Made by a program: the position numbers and the translations under genes. The notes beneath the pieces were generated by a model, which worked only from the letters and a program-made list of their open reading frames with translations, was not told the origin of the DNA and ran no database searches. A stretch of 64,000 nucleotides of DNA from Bacteroidales bacterium (GTDB taxonomy: Bacteria; Bacteroidota; Bacteroidia; Bacteroidales; UBA3663), in the NCBI GenBank assembly GCA_017618715.1, contig JAFZTS010000044.1, positions 29,225 to 93,224 of the forward strand, given 5' to 3'. Positions 17,520 to 26,183 of the stretch are shown one piece after another (positions within the stretch are counted from its first letter, which is position 1; each line of letters opens with the position of its first letter).

Positions 17520-18452
17520 ATGAGAAAAAGCATATCTTTATCCACAGCATTTGCAGCGGCAAGCCTCGCTGTAACCATTCTGGATGGATGCACCTCCAAA
17601 CAGGATGGGATTGAGGCAATATACTGCATCACCGAAATCAAGGAAGATGCCTACAAGGACAGCACCGGACTCGTTTCCATCAAGTTGCCCAACACAGTGA
17701 CCGACATCGGGGCAAGCGCTTTCGAAGGCTGCAACCACCTCACCACGGTCAAGCTGCCCAACAGCGTGACATCGATAGGTGAAGCTGCCTTCTCGGGGTG
17801 CATTCGCCTCAAGTCGCTCAAACTCCCCAACGATGTGACCAAGCTCAGCAAGAAGATCTTCTGGGACTGCACCAGCCTCGCCTCGATAGACCTCCCCGAC
17901 CGTTTGGTTGAGATAGGGGAAGATGCCTTCAACGGTTGCGCGAGCCTCGCCTCAATTAACCTTCCCAACGGCGTGACCGAAATAGGCGATTTTGCCTTCA
18001 GCGGCTGCACGAGTCTCGCTTCCGTCAAGCTCCCCGATGGCTTGACCAAGATCGGATGGGGTGCCTTCAACGACTGCTCGAGCCTCACCTCGATCAAAAT
18101 CCCGAACAGTGTGACGAAGATTGGCGGATTTGCCTTCAGCGGCTGTTCCAGCCTCACCTCCATTGAGCTCCCCGACAGCTTGACCGAGATTGACCTCGAA
18201 GCCTTCGAAGGCTGCACCGCCCTCACTTCCATCAGGATTCCCGGCACAGTGAACAGTGTCAGGGAAAATGCCTTCGGCGACTGCACCAGCCTCACCGAGA
18301 TCCACCTCGAACACCAGAAACCCGACACTATCCTCGGCGACCGCACTTCGCTTGATCCCGCAAGAATCACCCTCTTCGTCCCAAAGGGTTCGGAGGAAAG
18401 CTATCGGCGCGATCCCTCCTTCAGCCGATTCAAGGAAATCAAGGCAGAGTAG
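17520..18452 (+). CDS. BspA-like leucine-rich-repeat lipoprotein
   Basis: The start is the ATG at 17520 (MRKSISLSTAFAAASL) rather than an in-frame TTG at 17499, giving 310 residues. The signal ends in a lipobox-like ILDGC. Residues about 45-270 contain roughly ten LRR_5 units of the form LTSIKIPNSVTKIGxFAFSGC. The C-terminal cap (ITLFVPKGSEESYRRDPSFSRFK) is clearly related to that of the LRR gene at 13357-14874, so the two are paralogues of different anchoring type. The last 14 bp overlap the 3' end of the convergent lipoprotein gene. Confidence 0.85.
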   Translation: MRKSISLSTAFAAASLAVTILDGCTSKQDGIEAIYCITEIKEDAYKDSTGLVSIKLPNTVTDIGASAFEGCNHLTTVKLPNSVTSIGEAAFSGCIRLKSLKLPNDVTKLSKKIFWDCTSLASIDLPDRLVEIGEDAFNGCASLASINLPNGVTEIGDFAFSGCTSLASVKLPDGLTKIGWGAFNDCSSLTSIKIPNSVTKIGGFAFSGCSSLTSIELPDSLTEIDLEAFEGCTALTSIRIPGTVNSVRENAFGDCTSLTEIHLEHQKPDTILGDRTSLDPARITLFVPKGSEESYRRDPSFSRFKEIKAE

Positions 18453-19524
18453 TGGGGAGCGTCTTCTTGCGTCGAATAGTTTTCAGCAGCAAGACGATGA
18501 CAGAACCTATGGCCAAGAGGATGATGGCCAGCGAAAGATTGAGTGCCCAGTTGTTCTTGCCGCACGAAGTGGCCTGGATTGTATATTGGGGCGCCAACAG
18601 CCGCAAGCCACTGAGCCGATAGTGCAGATTGCCGTCGCGGAACACGCCTCCAACACATTCCCTTAGTTCGATGATGCCACCCGGCATCATCAACTGATAA
18701 TCCACATCGAGCGTCAGCATCGAGACATAGACCTCCTGACGCTGCTCCCATGCTTCGGATATCGGGGTACCGTCCTTCAACACCTGGTTGTAGGCTTCTG
18801 TTTTGAAAGTCTCGGCGAGGAGTTTCTCGGGTTCATAATTCATGACATCGGTCGAGAGCTGGTCAACCTGCTCGATGAGTTGCGGCCTGCTTGCCAGGAA
18901 CTCCTCTTTGCTGACTGGTGCATTGGGTATTTCGGCATAATGTTCGGCCAGCACATCCATGAGGTCGTTGAGGATGTTGGCGTTGACAAAGTGGAGGAAG
19001 GCATCCTCCATCTTGTCGAGGTAGTCCTTCATCTCCAGGCCGCTGTAGCCCTTCAAGACGTCGGGGTTGCCCGTCAGCCAATAGTCGGCCATGTCCTTGT
19101 CCATATAGTTGGTCAGAGGGATGTCGAACGTGGGGGCGATGCTCTCGAACGTCTCGGTGAAGATATAGTCGGTATAGAACCAACGGAATCGCTTCTCGAG
19201 TTTCGCCTTCGACTTGACCTGATGGCCTGCCACCTGCAGGGGCAAGGCTTCGGTCATCTCGTCGAGTGACGAAAAGTCGCGGTACGCCTTCACCCACACC
19301 GTATCCTGCACCTCGTATGACCAAAGGTCGTCGTTCAGTATGCCCAGGATATTCGAATGTGCATCGGTGGAGTTGTTGGCCAAGGCGGCGGAATCGGCCT
19401 TGAAACGGATCTCTCTTCGGCAGGTGCCATCGGCGTTGATGATGGTGTTCATGTCGATATGTTCGCTGTCGCAGGCCGTCAGCGCTGTGAGCAGCATGGT
19501 GGCCAAAATGATAGGTCGTTTCAT
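18439..19524 (-). CDS. Lipoprotein with C-terminal membrane helix, third gene of an ECF sigma operon
   Basis: A 361-residue protein with lipobox LTALTAC and a second hydrophobic helix near the C-terminus (NLSLAIILLAIGSVIVLLL) followed by Arg/Lys, so both ends would be membrane-associated. The middle is acidic and mainly helical, with no family I recognise. It follows the anti-sigma gene by only 9 bp on the same strand, and sigma, anti-sigma and this gene look like one transcript. It may be part of the sensing or effector side of that circuit; this is inference from context only. Confidence 0.75.
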   Translation of the reverse strand: MKRPIILATMLLTALTACDSEHIDMNTIINADGTCRREIRFKADSAALANNSTDAHSNILGILNDDLWSYEVQDTVWVKAYRDFSSLDEMTEALPLQVAGHQVKSKAKLEKRFRWFYTDYIFTETFESIAPTFDIPLTNYMDKDMADYWLTGNPDVLKGYSGLEMKDYLDKMEDAFLHFVNANILNDLMDVLAEHYAEIPNAPVSKEEFLASRPQLIEQVDQLSTDVMNYEPEKLLAETFKTEAYNQVLKDGTPISEAWEQRQEVYVSMLTLDVDYQLMMPGGIIELRECVGGVFRDGNLHYRLSGLRLLAPQYTIQATSCGKNNWALNLSLAIILLAIGSVIVLLLKTIRRKKTLPTTLP

Positions 19525-19533
19525 AATGTGGAA

Positions 19534-19908
19534 TTATAATGAAAAGTGTCGTTTGATGTCGGAGATATTGGTTCTGGACCGTTTCAATTCAACGTATTTG
19601 CGAAGTGCCTCGCGGGGCGGAAGGTCATCGGGGAGCTGCGTGTTCTCGGAGCGAAGCTGTTGCAGGGTTTGGCCATAGTCAATGTCGTCGGGCCGTTGGA
19701 TGAGGTCATGGCTTTGGCTGACGAACAGTACCAGCAGGCCGACAGCTGCCACCGAAGATATCCATTGCATCGCACGCATGAACTGCTGTCCGCGTGGCTT
19801 CGTCTGCATCGGCAAGTGGGCCATGATGCTGTCGGTCAGCGCGTCGGGATCGGTTAACGTCGGCTGTTGGGCTGCCAGTCGTCGGGTGATTTCATCCATC
19901 TTTTCCAT
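19534..19908 (-). CDS. Probable anti-sigma factor, single membrane helix
   Basis: The ATG at 19908 (MEKMDEITRRL) is preferred over a TTG two codons earlier, giving 124 residues. A soluble N-terminal part of about 45 residues is followed by one hydrophobic helix (WISSVAAVGLLVLFVS) and a charged C-terminal region. It overlaps the end of the ECF sigma gene by 17 bp, the usual arrangement for translationally coupled sigma / anti-sigma pairs. No zinc-binding HxxxCxxC motif is present, so it is not a ZAS-type anti-sigma. The assignment rests on position and topology. Confidence 0.65.
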   Translation of the reverse strand: MEKMDEITRRLAAQQPTLTDPDALTDSIMAHLPMQTKPRGQQFMRAMQWISSVAAVGLLVLFVSQSHDLIQRPDDIDYGQTLQQLRSENTQLPDDLPPREALRKYVELKRSRTNISDIKRHFSL

Positions 19909-20452
19909 ATCCAAATTGTTTTAATTGTTCGCGAATAGTTTTTCGAGCCACGTAAAGGTTGCTTTTGATCCTGGCGGCATCCATGCCGGTGATCTGTGCG
20001 ACTTCGTCGGTGCCGAGGTTTTCGAGGTGAACCAGGGTGAAGACGATGCGTTGCTTGGGGCTCAGCCGGCTCACCAGCGTCTTGATGACGGCGAGGAGTT
20101 CGTGGTTCTCCAGTTGCCGTTCGGTGTCGTCGTCGGCAATGTATTGACCGAAGTACTCCTCTTCCTCGGGAAGCGGTTCGAGGGGAGCCTTCTGCCTCAG
20201 CCGGTCGTAGCAGAGACGGATGGCGATGGTGTAGATCCAGTTTCGCAGACTTTGCCGAGGGTTGAAGGAGGCGAAGCTGACCCACACCCTGATCATCGTC
20301 TCCTGCACCATGTCCTTCGCCTCGTCTTCGTCGCACAGCAAGCGAAAGGCGAGGGTGAAGACCATCGGCTGACAGGCCTGCACCACCGTGCGGAAGGCGG
20401 CCTGGTCGCCGCATCGGCATCGTTCGATTATGTCGTTGTTGATGATTGTCAT
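19892..20452 (-). CDS. ECF-subfamily RNA polymerase sigma-70 factor
   Basis: A 186-residue protein with sigma region 2 (AAFRTVVQACQPMVFTLAFRL and DEDEAKDMVQETMIRVW, then the region 2.4-type YTIAIRLCYDRLR) and region 4 (RLSPKQRIVFTLVHLENLGT then EVAQITGMDAARIKSNL). A linker rich in Glu separates the two, and there are no regions 1.1 or 3, as in ECF factors. It is first in an operon with a putative anti-sigma and a lipoprotein, suggesting an envelope-responsive regulon. Targets cannot be told from the window. Confidence 0.93.
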   Translation of the reverse strand: MTIINNDIIERCRCGDQAAFRTVVQACQPMVFTLAFRLLCDEDEAKDMVQETMIRVWVSFASFNPRQSLRNWIYTIAIRLCYDRLRQKAPLEPLPEEEEYFGQYIADDDTERQLENHELLAVIKTLVSRLSPKQRIVFTLVHLENLGTDEVAQITGMDAARIKSNLYVARKTIREQLKQFGYGKDG

Positions 20453-20540
20453 ACGGAATCTTTCGTCGAGCGTTCATCCAATATACGACGGATGCGCACA
20501 AAAGTCGAAAAGGAAGGGCATATTTTTTTGGATTGTGGGG

Positions 20541-20548
20541 CAAAGATA
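20541..20548 (-). promoter_or_regulatory. -7 element upstream of the ECF sigma gene
   Basis: TATCTTTG on the minus strand, about 88 nt before the ATG at 20452. No good -33 element was found at the expected distance. Confidence 0.4.
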
Positions 20549-20655
20549 CGTACTATTTGCGGGATTATCATAAAAAATTCGGATAATTTTCTTGCAAATG
20601 TCGAGAATTCTTCCGAACTTTGCCGCGATAACCGAGAGAACGCCTTCGTAAAACC

Positions 20656-21720
20656 ATGCAATACGGGCTGTCAACTTTTGTCAGGAACTTGTGTATGATG
20701 CTCTGCTGGGGCATCCTGCTTGCGTCGGGCTGCGGGTGTACACCACGGGGGAGCGAAGTGCCGGAGCCTGCCAATGCCGTGTATTACTGGCGACAGGAAC
20801 TGAAGCTCACTGCCGACGAGCGTGCGTTTCTCGAACAGCATCGCGTGGGCAAGGTCTATCTGCACCTCTTTGATGTGGTGAGAAGGAACGGCGAACCGAG
20901 TCCGGCCACCACCCTGCAGTTTGTCGATACACTGCCGACGCAGACGCAGGTCGTCCCCACCGTCTTCCTTGCCACCAACGTGATGAACGACACCACGGGA
21001 CTGTCGGCCCTGCCCCGGCTCATTGCGCAACGCGTGAGACAGATGATGGAGCAGAACGGGCTTTCGACCCCCACCGAACTGCAAATCGACTTCGACTGGA
21101 CACGGCGCAACCAGGAGCGTTACTTCGACTTCCTCGACAAACTGCGCACGGCCTTCGAGGCAGAAGGAGGGACGACGCTTTCGGCCACCATCCGCCTGCA
21201 CCAGCTGGGCATGAAGGCTCCTCCCGTCGATTACGGCGCATTGATGGTCTATAACGTGGGCAACCTGAGCGACCCCGACGAGGAGTGCAGCATCCTCAGC
21301 GAGAAGCGCGTGGAACCCTACCTGCGCTATCTGCCCGGCTACAGTCTGCCGCTCTGCGCTGCCCTGCCCGTCTATAGCTGGAACCTGCTCTTCCACGACA
21401 GGCGTTTGACCTGCATCCTGCGCGGCGTGGATATCGGCGACACCGCCCGCTTCAAGCCCATCGACGCGAGCCACTACCTGTCGGTCGAGTACCAGCCCAT
21501 CCCGCCCACCGGTGTGGCCATGCGCGGCGAGGGCCGTATCTTCCCGGGCGACATTGTGCGGCATGAGTTCGTGCCTCCCACGGTGCTGCAACGCGTGAGA
21601 CGCTCACTCGAAGAGCTTCGACCGAAGATGTGCAGCCAAGTGATCCTCTATCACCTCGACGAAAATCAGTTAAAACAATACAGCGATGAAGAACTTCAAG
21701 CGTTATTTTCTGGCAATTAG
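20656..21720 (+). CDS. Lipoprotein of unknown function, possible TIM-barrel (DUF3142-like)
   Basis: A 354-residue protein with a lipoprotein signal (a Cys-rich GILLASGCGC region). The fold looks like an alpha/beta barrel: KVYLHLFDV, TQVVPTVFLATNV, TELQIDFDWT and ALMVYNVGNL could be successive strands, and the IDFDWT stretch recalls DUF3142-type proteins. That comparison is from memory and weak. The 3' end overlaps the next gene by 35 bp, so the two are translationally coupled and probably work together at the cell envelope. Confidence 0.7.
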   Translation: MQYGLSTFVRNLCMMLCWGILLASGCGCTPRGSEVPEPANAVYYWRQELKLTADERAFLEQHRVGKVYLHLFDVVRRNGEPSPATTLQFVDTLPTQTQVVPTVFLATNVMNDTTGLSALPRLIAQRVRQMMEQNGLSTPTELQIDFDWTRRNQERYFDFLDKLRTAFEAEGGTTLSATIRLHQLGMKAPPVDYGALMVYNVGNLSDPDEECSILSEKRVEPYLRYLPGYSLPLCAALPVYSWNLLFHDRRLTCILRGVDIGDTARFKPIDASHYLSVEYQPIPPTGVAMRGEGRIFPGDIVRHEFVPPTVLQRVRRSLEELRPKMCSQVILYHLDENQLKQYSDEELQALFSGN

Positions 21721-23761
21721 CCTCGGACTGCTGGCCACGACTGCCGGCATGGCATGCGGATGGGACGGCGACGACCCTTCGTTCTATGACCTTTTCCGTT
21801 GCACAAAACCATTGCCCAACCTTCAGGACCAGCACACCGATGAGTCGGTGCAGTTCTGGGGAAGATATGCAGGCCTTCCGGCCGACGATGCCCTCAAGGA
21901 TGCGGTACGCTATCTGCGCCTTCAGGATTTCGAGGACGGCGATGATGAAACCATACCCAACCTATTGGTCAGCACACTGCGTGAGCAGGGGAAGACCGAT
22001 GGTTTGGCCCTACTGCAACTCAACACCGAGCTGAACGAGCTGGTGGAATCGACGCAGTTCTGGTATTATCAGAAGGTGACGCCCGAACAGTACCAGGAGG
22101 TGCTCAACAAGGCGAACAAGCTGAAGGTGGGCAAGGACCTGGCGAAGCGCCTGACCTTCCTCAAGATGCGTATCCTTTCGAGGCTGAACGACAACGATGC
22201 CATGATGCGCCTTTGGAACAACGATGCCTCGCAATGGGAACCCAGCGAGATACGCGACCGCATGGAGGGATATGTGGCCGGCATCTATTTCCGAAAGGGA
22301 GAGTACGACAAGGCGCTGCCCATCTACTTCCGTCTGCGCGACGGCGGCAGCATCAGCCTTTGCGTGAACCGCATGCTCGACTCGACAAGCATCGAAGAAG
22401 CGTACCGGAAGGACCCCAACGCCATGATTCTGCCCTACATCCTGGAGGACTATGCCAACTACTTCTATCATGCCTCGCAACATGACTACTGGGAGCAGGG
22501 TGACGATGACTACAAGATCTGGACCAAGGTGACACGTGAGCGCGAAGGCGTGGTGGCTCTGGCCGAAAAGGTGGTGGCCGAAGGCAAGGCGAAGGACCTG
22601 CAGATGTGGCAGACGTTCGTCGGCTTCATGCAGCTCATCACAGGGCAGGAGAACCTCGCTTATCAGACGTTGACGAAGGCCGAGGACCTGCCGGGTAACG
22701 GGTCGATGGATAAACTGATTCGACACTACAAGTTCGCGGCATCGCTGGCAATGACCCCCAAACCTGAAGAGCCTGAGAAGTTCGACCAGTATGTGGCCGA
22801 CGAGATAAAATACTACAAGGAGGTCGGTTCCTTCCTCAACGAGCCCGAGCATGGGGTGCTTAACGGCCTCTATGGCCAGGAGATCGCCAAACGACTGCAA
22901 GCCTACGTCGATCAGCGACAGGACCCGACGCTCTCCTTCCTCACCCGCTACGTGCTTGATTCGAACAGCTGGGAGCTGGATCACCAGACACCTACCAAGC
23001 AGGTACAGGAGCTGCAGCACTATGTGAAGCATGGCGGCGACGGACCTCTTGGCGAATGCCTTGTGAGGTATTGTTTCCTGAGCCAGGACTTCTTCAACGA
23101 ACTCATCGGCACCAAGCTGATACGCGAAGGCAACTACGAGGAGGCGAAGGAATACCTCGAGAAAGTGTCGGACGACTACCTGCGCGGCAAGGGCATCACC
23201 CCCTACCTGATGAAACGCCAGCGTCCCGACACACCCTTCCAGCGCAAGGACCGCTCGGAAATATGGGATCTGGACGTGAGCGAGGTGGATAACATCAAAT
23301 ACCAGTTCTGTCTGCAAGTGCTTTCGATGAAGGAGTGGCTCAATGAAGCCAAGGGCGAGAAGAAGGCCGAGGTGGCCTTCAATCTGGCCGACATGCTGTT
23401 CCAGGCCTCCCCTGCCGGCGACCTTTGGGCCATCTCGGAATACTCGTGGTCGAGTGCAGACTACCATTACAACGAACTGAACGTCCAGGCCGATCACTAC
23501 CTGAAGCTTGCCCTCGACTGCACCGACGACTTCGAAATGAAGGTGAAATGCCACTTCGGTTTGGCTGCCAACCCCACTCCGAATGGGGAGACCTACCTCC
23601 GTTATGAGAAAGACAAGAAGCGCTATTACATCTGCACACCAGAAGGACCGCAGCGCGAAGCATACAACTGGCTGCACTACCAGACCAAGCGCGACAGTCC
23701 CATCTACGAATCGTGCGACTGGCTGAAGTGGTATGTGGCTGACAATTATGAGGCTTATTAA
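21686..23761 (+). CDS. Large secreted helical-repeat (TPR-like) protein of unknown function
   Basis: A 691-residue protein with a signal peptide (MKNFKRYFLAISLGLLATTA). It is almost wholly helical with TPR-like pairs (for example GIYFRKGEYDKALPIYFRL and KLIREGNYEEAKEYLEKV), which usually form protein-binding solenoids. No catalytic motif is visible. Its ATG lies 35 bp inside the upstream lipoprotein gene, a strong sign of coupling. I do not know a named family; a complex with the upstream lipoprotein is a reasonable inference. Confidence 0.75.
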   Translation: MKNFKRYFLAISLGLLATTAGMACGWDGDDPSFYDLFRCTKPLPNLQDQHTDESVQFWGRYAGLPADDALKDAVRYLRLQDFEDGDDETIPNLLVSTLREQGKTDGLALLQLNTELNELVESTQFWYYQKVTPEQYQEVLNKANKLKVGKDLAKRLTFLKMRILSRLNDNDAMMRLWNNDASQWEPSEIRDRMEGYVAGIYFRKGEYDKALPIYFRLRDGGSISLCVNRMLDSTSIEEAYRKDPNAMILPYILEDYANYFYHASQHDYWEQGDDDYKIWTKVTREREGVVALAEKVVAEGKAKDLQMWQTFVGFMQLITGQENLAYQTLTKAEDLPGNGSMDKLIRHYKFAASLAMTPKPEEPEKFDQYVADEIKYYKEVGSFLNEPEHGVLNGLYGQEIAKRLQAYVDQRQDPTLSFLTRYVLDSNSWELDHQTPTKQVQELQHYVKHGGDGPLGECLVRYCFLSQDFFNELIGTKLIREGNYEEAKEYLEKVSDDYLRGKGITPYLMKRQRPDTPFQRKDRSEIWDLDVSEVDNIKYQFCLQVLSMKEWLNEAKGEKKAEVAFNLADMLFQASPAGDLWAISEYSWSSADYHYNELNVQADHYLKLALDCTDDFEMKVKCHFGLAANPTPNGETYLRYEKDKKRYYICTPEGPQREAYNWLHYQTKRDSPIYESCDWLKWYVADNYEAY

Positions 23762-23803
23762 CGGTATAAACGATTTATCAACGATTCATTAAACACACAT
23801 CAC

Positions 23804-24658
23804 ATGAAGAGAATCTTTTCGACGCTGCTCATCGCAGGATTGGCTTTGACCCAAATGCAGGCACAGGACTACGAGGAAGTGTGGATCTATCCCGACGGAA
23901 ACTTTCCCGAGCTGAACGGACACGAGAACGACAGTCCACGAACCACTTCGAACTGGACGGCTCAACCCTATATGCACATCTACCGTGCCGACAAGAACAA
24001 GGCGGCTGCACGCACCGTGGTGTGCCTGCCGGGCGGTGGCTACAGTCACCTGTCGCTCGTTAACGAGGGCTCCAGCTGGGCTCCCTATTTCAACAACCTC
24101 GGCATCAACCTCGTGGTGTTGGCCTACCGTATGCCCTACGGACACGACCAGATTCCGCAGAACGACGTCTATGACGGCATCCGCTACCTCAAGGCGCATG
24201 CCACCGAACTCGGCATCGATCCCAACAAGGTGGGCATCATGGGATTCTCGGCAGGCGGACACCTGGCTTCGACCGTGGCCACTCGTGCACCGAAGGACGT
24301 GCGTCCCAACTTCCAGATTCTGTTCTATCCTGTCATCTCGATGGACACGCTCGTCACGCACCGTGGTTCACACGATCACCTGATTGGACGATATGCAGGC
24401 CAAGAGATGGTGGACCTCTACAGCAACGAGAAGCAGATTGACGCACAGACGCCTCCCGCCATCATCCTGCTTGCCGACGACGACCGCGCCGTGCCTTCGC
24501 CCAATGGCGTGAACTATTACCTTGCGATGAAGAAAAAAGGCATCCCCGCCACCTTGCATGTCTATCCGAAGGGAGGACATGGCTTCGGCTTCAAGGACAC
24601 CTTCAAGTATCACGATGCGATGCTCAAGGATTTGACCGACTGGCTGCTTGGGCTGTAG
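23804..24658 (+). CDS. Secreted alpha/beta hydrolase, probable carbohydrate esterase (BD-FAE/acetyl-xylan esterase-like)
   Basis: A 284-residue protein with a signal peptide (cleavage near AQA-QD, residue 20-21). An oxyanion loop PGGGY lies near residues 76-80, the nucleophile elbow is GFSAGGH (Ser149), an acidic pair ADDDRAVP lies near residues 224-230 and the catalytic His259 is in GGHGFGF. This triad layout matches the esterase/lipase group that includes feruloyl and acetyl-xylan esterases of Bacteroidetes. It converges on a GH28 gene 11 bp away, so it may act on plant cell-wall esters. Specificity is not determined by the sequence alone. Confidence 0.88.
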   Translation: MKRIFSTLLIAGLALTQMQAQDYEEVWIYPDGNFPELNGHENDSPRTTSNWTAQPYMHIYRADKNKAAARTVVCLPGGGYSHLSLVNEGSSWAPYFNNLGINLVVLAYRMPYGHDQIPQNDVYDGIRYLKAHATELGIDPNKVGIMGFSAGGHLASTVATRAPKDVRPNFQILFYPVISMDTLVTHRGSHDHLIGRYAGQEMVDLYSNEKQIDAQTPPAIILLADDDRAVPSPNGVNYYLAMKKKGIPATLHVYPKGGHGFGFKDTFKYHDAMLKDLTDWLLGL

Positions 24659-24669
24659 GTTAATTTCGC

Positions 24670-26094
24670 TTACCAAACATCGCAGGTCTGACGTTCGGGA
24701 CTCTCGGCAGGATGCTCGGGAACGGGTTCGCCATTGACCGTACAATCGACGAAGGAACAATCTTCAGTGCGATAGAGATACCAGGGATGAGGAGCCTTGG
24801 CGACGTGGAAATCGGTGACCTGGATGTTGCGGATGGGCTTCTCGTCATTACCATCATAGAAGATAGCATAAGCTTCGGCCTCCTCTGCGGTGACGTGGAG
24901 GATGTCGAAGTTTTCGTATTGTGCCTGGAAGTTGCCTCCGCGATAGCCGAAGTAATTGGTCTCGAAGCGAAGGATGGCTCCATAGGCCTTCTCGATGGTG
25001 ACGTTGCTGACGTGAACATCGCGAATGTAGCCTCCACGATCCTTGTTCGACTTGAAGTAGAGCGCATTCTTTACCGTGCCGATGCGGATGCTGTCCATCC
25101 ATACGCCCTGCACGCCGCCACTCATCTCAGAGCCGATACAGAGGCCGTTGCATTCGCTCTGGAAGTCGCAGCGACGAATGACGATACGCTCCGAGGGGCG
25201 ACCCACCCGACGGCCATCGGCATCGCGTCCCGACTTGATGGCCACGGCATCGTCGCCGCAACGGAAGAGGCAATCCTCAATGAGCACGTTGCTCGACGAC
25301 TCGGGATCGCACCCGTCGTTGTTGGGGAAATGCGAGTCGATGGTCACACCACGCACGATGACATTGTCGCAATAGAGCGGATGGATGGTCCAGAAGGGCG
25401 AGTCCTTGATGGTGACGCCTTCGATGAGCACACGCGAACAGCCGAACGTCTCGATGCACGTGGGACGCAGCTTGGTACCTTCAGCAAAGACACGCTGCGT
25501 GACGGGGGTGAGCTCCTCACCCATCTGACGCAGACGTGCGACGAAAGGTTTCTCAGGCAGTTCGCCCGGCGTTCCATGCAAGGCATTGCCCGACTCGTGT
25601 GCGGCAGGATCCCATCCCCACCAGCCCATCTCAACACCAGCCTGTGCATCGATCGTACCACGACCAGTGATGGCAATGTTCTGCTGATGATAAGCATAGA
25701 CCATCGGCGAACGTCCATAGAGCTCGGTGCCTTCGAAGCGCGTCAGCACAACGGGCAGGAAGTCGTCGGCCTTGCCACTGAAGCGCAGATAAGCACCTTC
25801 CTGGAGGTGCAGGTTCACATTGCTCTTGAGATGCAACGGGCCATTGAGCAGATACTCGCCAGCTGCCACATCAACGATGCCGCCACCCAGAAGCGAACAC
25901 GAATCGATGGTTTGCTGCAGGCGCGGCAGGGCGGGAACGTTAGCCTCGGGAGTGACCGAAATGGTGCGATCGGGGAAAGAGGTCTGCGCGATGCCAGCCA
26001 CAATCCGGTCGATGGGGCTGGGCTCGGGTGCGGGTTGCGTGGTGCAGGAAAGGAGGAGCGCGGAGAAAGCGAGGGTGAAGAGGGCGGGTTTCAT
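24670..26094 (-). CDS. GH28 polygalacturonase-family lipoprotein
   Basis: The frame is open to 26532, but the ATG at 26094 begins a lipoprotein signal (MKPALFTLAFSALLLSC), so 474 residues are called. The right-handed beta-helix carries the GH28 acids: NNDGCD (the usual NTD), CGDDAVAIKSG with the Asp pair, and NGLCIGSEMSGG, where Asn-Gly replaces the more usual Gly-His-Gly. A later ALYFKSNKDRGG matches the RIK-type substrate-binding strand. GH28 enzymes hydrolyse pectic galacturonans. The missing His suggests a specialised exo- or rhamnogalacturonan-type activity. Confidence 0.9.
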   Translation of the reverse strand: MKPALFTLAFSALLLSCTTQPAPEPSPIDRIVAGIAQTSFPDRTISVTPEANVPALPRLQQTIDSCSLLGGGIVDVAAGEYLLNGPLHLKSNVNLHLQEGAYLRFSGKADDFLPVVLTRFEGTELYGRSPMVYAYHQQNIAITGRGTIDAQAGVEMGWWGWDPAAHESGNALHGTPGELPEKPFVARLRQMGEELTPVTQRVFAEGTKLRPTCIETFGCSRVLIEGVTIKDSPFWTIHPLYCDNVIVRGVTIDSHFPNNDGCDPESSSNVLIEDCLFRCGDDAVAIKSGRDADGRRVGRPSERIVIRRCDFQSECNGLCIGSEMSGGVQGVWMDSIRIGTVKNALYFKSNKDRGGYIRDVHVSNVTIEKAYGAILRFETNYFGYRGGNFQAQYENFDILHVTAEEAEAYAIFYDGNDEKPIRNIQVTDFHVAKAPHPWYLYRTEDCSFVDCTVNGEPVPEHPAESPERQTCDVW

Positions 26095-26116
26095 GGGAAG
26101 GGTGGTGTTAATAAGA

Positions 26117-26178
26117 TGGGAGCCAAGCTTGGCTCCCAACAAAGACAAGAGAGAAGGGGGAGCCAAGCTTGGCTCCCA
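26117..26178. repeat. Two identical palindromes GGGAGCCAAGCTTGGCTCCC, 40 bp apart
   Basis: Perfect 20-bp palindromes at 26118-26137 and 26158-26177, extended to 22 bp at the first. They fill the spacer between the metK stop (26184) and the GH28 start (26094). There is no T-run. A related palindrome with altered but still complementary flanks lies upstream of ftsQ (43664-43683). Confidence 0.9.
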
Positions 26179-26183
26179 ACCAA

